NCBI RefSeq assembly: GCF_019798055.1
Contig: NZ_JAHOPH010000004.1
Coordinates: 124,001 to 188,000 of the forward strand
Source of the DNA: Salsipaludibacter albus
GTDB taxonomy: Bacteria; Actinomycetota; Nitriliruptoria; Nitriliruptorales; Nitriliruptoraceae
Direction: 5' to 3'
DNA length: 64,000 bases
The notes beneath the pieces are model-generated. The model was not told where the DNA came from. It worked only from the letters and a program-made list of their open reading frames with translations, and did no database searches. Below are positions 61,229-64,000 of the stretch, piece by piece (positions within the stretch are counted from its first letter, which is position 1; each line of letters begins with the position of its first letter). Both the position numbers and the translations under genes were made by a program.

Positions 61229-61261
61229 CGGGCCCGGGCCGGGCCAGTGAACGGTCAGGCG
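61222..61261. terminator. Hairpin spanning two convergent stop codons
   Basis: CGCCTGAC (61222-61229) and GTCAGGCG (61254-61261) pair perfectly, with a GC-rich 24-nt loop. Each arm contains one of the two facing TGA stops, so the hairpin can terminate both transcripts. Confidence 0.5.
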
Positions 61262-63459
61262 ACCGTGACGACCTCGCGGATCGCCGCCACCGCGGCCGAG
61301 TGGACCCGGTCGGGCGGCGCCGAGGCGTCCAGGACGACCGTCGGGCAGCCCAGGTCCAGGGCACGCACGAGATGGACCCTCGCCCGGAGGTACTCCGGGT
61401 CCAGGCCCGGACGTCGCCCGTGCGCCACCTCGACGGGAACGTCGAGCTTGAGGACGAGGTCGGGCAGCACCTGCAGCGCCCGTTCGTAGGCCCGCCACTC
61501 CCACCGCGCAACGGCCCGCAGGACGCCCGAGGCACTCGCCGACCAGTGGTCCAGCAGGGGGCCGTCGTTGCCGCCCGGACACTGGGTCTGGGGGTACCGG
61601 TCGCAGACCACGATCGCCCCGCGCCGGCGGGCCCGGTCCGCGTGGCGCGTCTTGCCGACCTTCTCCGCCGCGAGCGTGCACGCCCATGCCGTCCGCAGCG
61701 AGGTCCGCAGGGTCGCCCGGAGGCCGGACGAGCGGGCCCCGGCGGGTCCCGGCACCCCCTTGCGTGTCGACGGCGGGTCGAGCCGGTCCCGGACGGCCTT
61801 CATCGGCCGGCGGTACCACGCCGCCGGACCGTCACCACTGCCCAGGTACAGCCACTCGACCGGCGTGCCGGGCAGCACGTCCGCGAGGTCGCCACCCAGC
61901 CGTGCGGTCAGGGTCGACTTGCCCGACCCGTCGGCCCCCAGCACGGCCACGATGGCACCACGACGCGGCGCCGGGCGACCCGGCCCGGACCGTCGTCGTC
62001 GCACGCGGGACAGCAACCACTGCACGTCCGGGCCCAGCACCGTGCGCGGGGCCACGACCGCCAGCATCCCCACGACCACGACGACCAGGGCCGAGACACC
62101 GACGAGCACGACCAGGGACCCGGCGCCCGTGGCGCGCAGCCAGGCAGTCGACGGCACCGCGACCGCCCCGACCAGGCCGGCCAGGGCGAGGCCACGCCCG
62201 TGGGCTCCGAGCCAGCCCGACCACCGCATGCCGACGATGTCCAGGCTCAGGTGGGCCATGAGCAGGGCGTTGACCAGGATCGCGACGGCCACGCTGGCCG
62301 CGACGGCACCCAGTCCCCAGAACGTCCCGACCCACGCACCGAGCACGACCAGCCCGGCGTAGACGAACTGGCGCCAGGCACGGCGGTAGACCCGTCCCGA
62401 CGCCCTGACCAGGGAATCCGACGGCTTGTAGGCGGTGCGGGCCACCAGGCCTGCCGCCAGCACCTGGAAGGGCAGGACGGCGGCGTCCCACTGGGATCCC
62501 AGCACGACCGCGACGATCTCGGGTCCCAGCACGACCCCCATGATGGCCATGGGACCCGACACCGACGCCGCCAGCGACACCGAGCGGCGGTAGGTCTCGG
62601 CCAGTCGGGCCCGATCGTCCTGCAGCGCCGCCATGACCGGGAACAGCACCTTGTCGAGCGCCTGCCCCAACAGCATCGCGGGCTTGACGGCCAGCTGGTA
62701 GGCACGTCCGTAGACCCCCAGGGCCCCGACCGACAGCCACCGCCCGACCACGAAGTAGTCGCCCTGGAGCGCGACCTGGTTCGCGGACTTGCCGAGTGTG
62801 TGGCCGGCGCCGTACCGCAGCACCTCGGCCGCGGCCACGCGGTCCGGCACGAGACCGCGTGGGTGGGGCCGCCAGGCCAGGGTCAGCCCGCTGCGCACGG
62901 CGGCGTAGGCGAGCTGGGCGGCGACCAGGGCCCACACACCGGTGCCCGCGACGGCCAGCACGCAGCCGACCAGGGCGTAGCCGAAGACGTAGGACAACGC
63001 CTCGGCCTGGGCCAGTCGTCGGAAGGCCAGGTCACGCTGGAGCAGGGCGATCGGCACGGTGCTGAGGGCGTCCACGACCAGGATCGGCGACAGCCCACGC
63101 AGCACGGGGCCCAGCCCGTCGATCGCGAACAGCCGAGCGGCGAGATCCGCACCGACCCACAGGGCCGCCATGCCCACGATCCCCGCGGCGACCGCCAGCA
63201 CGAAGGCGGTGCGGACATGCTCGTCGGTCAGGTCCGGCTTCTGGGTGATCGCCGGGCCGACCAGCGAGTCGGTGACGATCCGGGCCAGCGAGATCACCAC
63301 GAGGGCGCCGCTGGCGAGACCGAACTCCACCGGGGTGAGGAAACGGGCGAGCAGGGCCAGGACGACGAACTGGGCGACCGCCTGGACCGCGTAGCCCCCG
63401 CTCGTCCAGGCCATCCCGTGGACGGCCTGGCGTCCGCTGGCCCGGGGTGCTGCACTCAT
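61255..63459 (-). CDS. Wzx-like polysaccharide flippase fused to a P-loop kinase
   Basis: The 734-residue protein starts with a MATE/PST-type flippase (residues 1 to about 470, 12-14 hydrophobic helices; AWTSGGYAVQAVAQFVVLAL; GDYFVVGRWLSVGALGVYGRA). After a basic linker, residues about 501-734 form a thymidylate-kinase-like domain with Walker A GADGSGKST (508-516), CDRYPQTQCPGG and an Arg-rich lid. It would flip lipid-linked units across the membrane; the kinase substrate is unknown. ATG 63459 overlaps the stop of the upstream ligase-like gene (ATGA). Confidence 0.88.
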   Translation of the reverse strand: MSAAPRASGRQAVHGMAWTSGGYAVQAVAQFVVLALLARFLTPVEFGLASGALVVISLARIVTDSLVGPAITQKPDLTDEHVRTAFVLAVAAGIVGMAALWVGADLAARLFAIDGLGPVLRGLSPILVVDALSTVPIALLQRDLAFRRLAQAEALSYVFGYALVGCVLAVAGTGVWALVAAQLAYAAVRSGLTLAWRPHPRGLVPDRVAAAEVLRYGAGHTLGKSANQVALQGDYFVVGRWLSVGALGVYGRAYQLAVKPAMLLGQALDKVLFPVMAALQDDRARLAETYRRSVSLAASVSGPMAIMGVVLGPEIVAVVLGSQWDAAVLPFQVLAAGLVARTAYKPSDSLVRASGRVYRRAWRQFVYAGLVVLGAWVGTFWGLGAVAASVAVAILVNALLMAHLSLDIVGMRWSGWLGAHGRGLALAGLVGAVAVPSTAWLRATGAGSLVVLVGVSALVVVVVGMLAVVAPRTVLGPDVQWLLSRVRRRRSGPGRPAPRRGAIVAVLGADGSGKSTLTARLGGDLADVLPGTPVEWLYLGSGDGPAAWYRRPMKAVRDRLDPPSTRKGVPGPAGARSSGLRATLRTSLRTAWACTLAAEKVGKTRHADRARRRGAIVVCDRYPQTQCPGGNDGPLLDHWSASASGVLRAVARWEWRAYERALQVLPDLVLKLDVPVEVAHGRRPGLDPEYLRARVHLVRALDLGCPTVVLDASAPPDRVHSAAVAAIREVVTVA

Positions 63460-64000
63460 GGCAGGCGGGCCACCGCGCGGCGACGGATCCGACGCACCTC
63501 CGGCGCGAGGTCACCGGTCACGCGCTCGTCCAGCACGACGGCCAGCGCCAGCAGCAACCACAGATGTCGGTAGTGCCACGTCTCGCGCACCAGGCTCTGG
63601 AGTGCACAGCCGATCACGAAGGCCCGGGTGAGCCCGCCGCGTCGCCCGTAACGCCACAGGGCGCCGTACAACGCCACCATGCCGACGAGCCCGACGATGC
63701 TGCGCTCGGACAGGTACGCGAGGTACTCGTTGTGGGCCTCCTGCTGCTCCGGCAGCAGGCCGAGCGCGCGGTTGCTGCCGGGGCCGATGCCCAGGGGGTG
63801 GTCGATGACCACCTCGACGGTGGCGGTCCACTTGCCCATCCGTCCGGTGGTGCTGCGGTCGAGGTGCTTGGCGTTGAAGCCCGAGTCGCTCGTGGACGAG
63901 GGCAGGTTGACCATCGCCAGCACGGCTGCGGCCACCACCACGACCGGGATGACCAGGCGGAGCCGATTGGTGACCCGCCCGCTGGTCACCGCCCCGAGCT
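63456..64000 (-). CDS. O-antigen ligase/polymerase-like membrane protein (partial, runs off right edge)
   Basis: The frame is open to base 64000; 181 C-terminal codons are present. A hydrophobic helix, then HPLGIGPGSNRALGLLPEQQ and EAHNEYLAYLSERSIVGLVG match the Wzy_C/O-antigen-ligase region, where the His-Asn pair begins the C-terminal loop and helix. It would polymerise or ligate lipid-linked repeat units outside the membrane. Its stop overlaps the flippase-kinase start. Confidence 0.8.
   Translation of the reverse strand, partial: LGAVTSGRVTNRLRLVIPVVVVAAAVLAMVNLPSSTSDSGFNAKHLDRSTTGRMGKWTATVEVVIDHPLGIGPGSNRALGLLPEQQEAHNEYLAYLSERSIVGLVGMVALYGALWRYGRRGGLTRAFVIGCALQSLVRETWHYRHLWLLLALAVVLDERVTGDLAPEVRRIRRRAVARLP

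Overview
The window is GC-rich throughout (by eye about 70% or more), uses many GTG starts and packs genes with 1-8 bp overlaps (GTGA or ATGA). Gene content points to an actinobacterium: polA, rpsA and coaE lie in the order known from mycobacteria; PolA has a Tyr in the O-helix; a DUF222/HNH protein is present; and there is a 19-bp site very close to the IdeR/DtxR box. The mix (fungalysin-type M36 protease, large secreted repeat proteins, NHEJ genes, a sulfated-polysaccharide locus) suggests a deep-branching, possibly marine or halotolerant lineage such as Nitriliruptoria/Euzebyales. That placement is inference only.

Left part (1-22 kb). It starts inside a lipoprotein gene that looks like an M1-peptidase N-terminus, then coaE, a membrane protein with a divergent TetR regulator, rpsA, hisN, small unknowns, polA, and a three-gene leucine-catabolism cluster (enoyl-CoA hydratase, biotin carboxylase/BCCP subunit, HMG-CoA lyase). 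A hisC-groES pair follows, then a divergent glycoconjugate block (GT2, truncated flippase-like protein / epimerase, GT-C-like protein) whose shared promoter region carries the IdeR-like box. Two coupled envelope proteins, a sirtuin and tRNA-Val close this part.

Middle part (22-50 kb). An M36 metalloprotease is followed by a coupled lipoprotein and a DUF222/HNH nuclease. Then comes an island of about 1.1 kb, visibly richer in A and T, holding a broken tyrosine-recombinase 3' end beside tRNA-Cys. rsgA, acs, a two-component pair (cytosolic kinase and NarL/LuxR-type regulator), a secreted protein of about 2200 residues (beta-propeller, Ig-like repeats, DNRLRE-like domains and an internal metallophosphoesterase), an MscS channel, and a type IIA topoisomerase pair follow. 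The topoisomerase genes are separated by a divergent secreted nuclease; no GyrA box is visible, so topoisomerase IV is favoured.

Right part (50-64 kb). A divergent cold-shock-like protein precedes an NHEJ operon (ku, an alpha/beta hydrolase, a stand-alone LigD-type polymerase). The rest is an exopolysaccharide locus with an initiating sugar-phosphate transferase, a GT4-kinase fusion, a pyruvate kinase-like/ATP sulfurylase fusion, a PAPS-type sulfotransferase, a nucleotidyltransferase-like protein with a dead P-loop, a Wzx-like flippase fused to a kinase, and an O-antigen-ligase/polymerase cut by the right edge. Read together they suggest synthesis, sulfation and export of a sulfated polysaccharide.

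The most system-like signal is a palindrome, GGGACA-N2-TGTCCC. It occurs twice perfectly before the exopolysaccharide operon, and once each with a single mismatch before the giant secreted protein and before the two-component operon. Its spacing fits a NarL-type dimer site, so the regulator at 33.2-33.9 kb may coordinate surface protein and sulfated-polysaccharide production.
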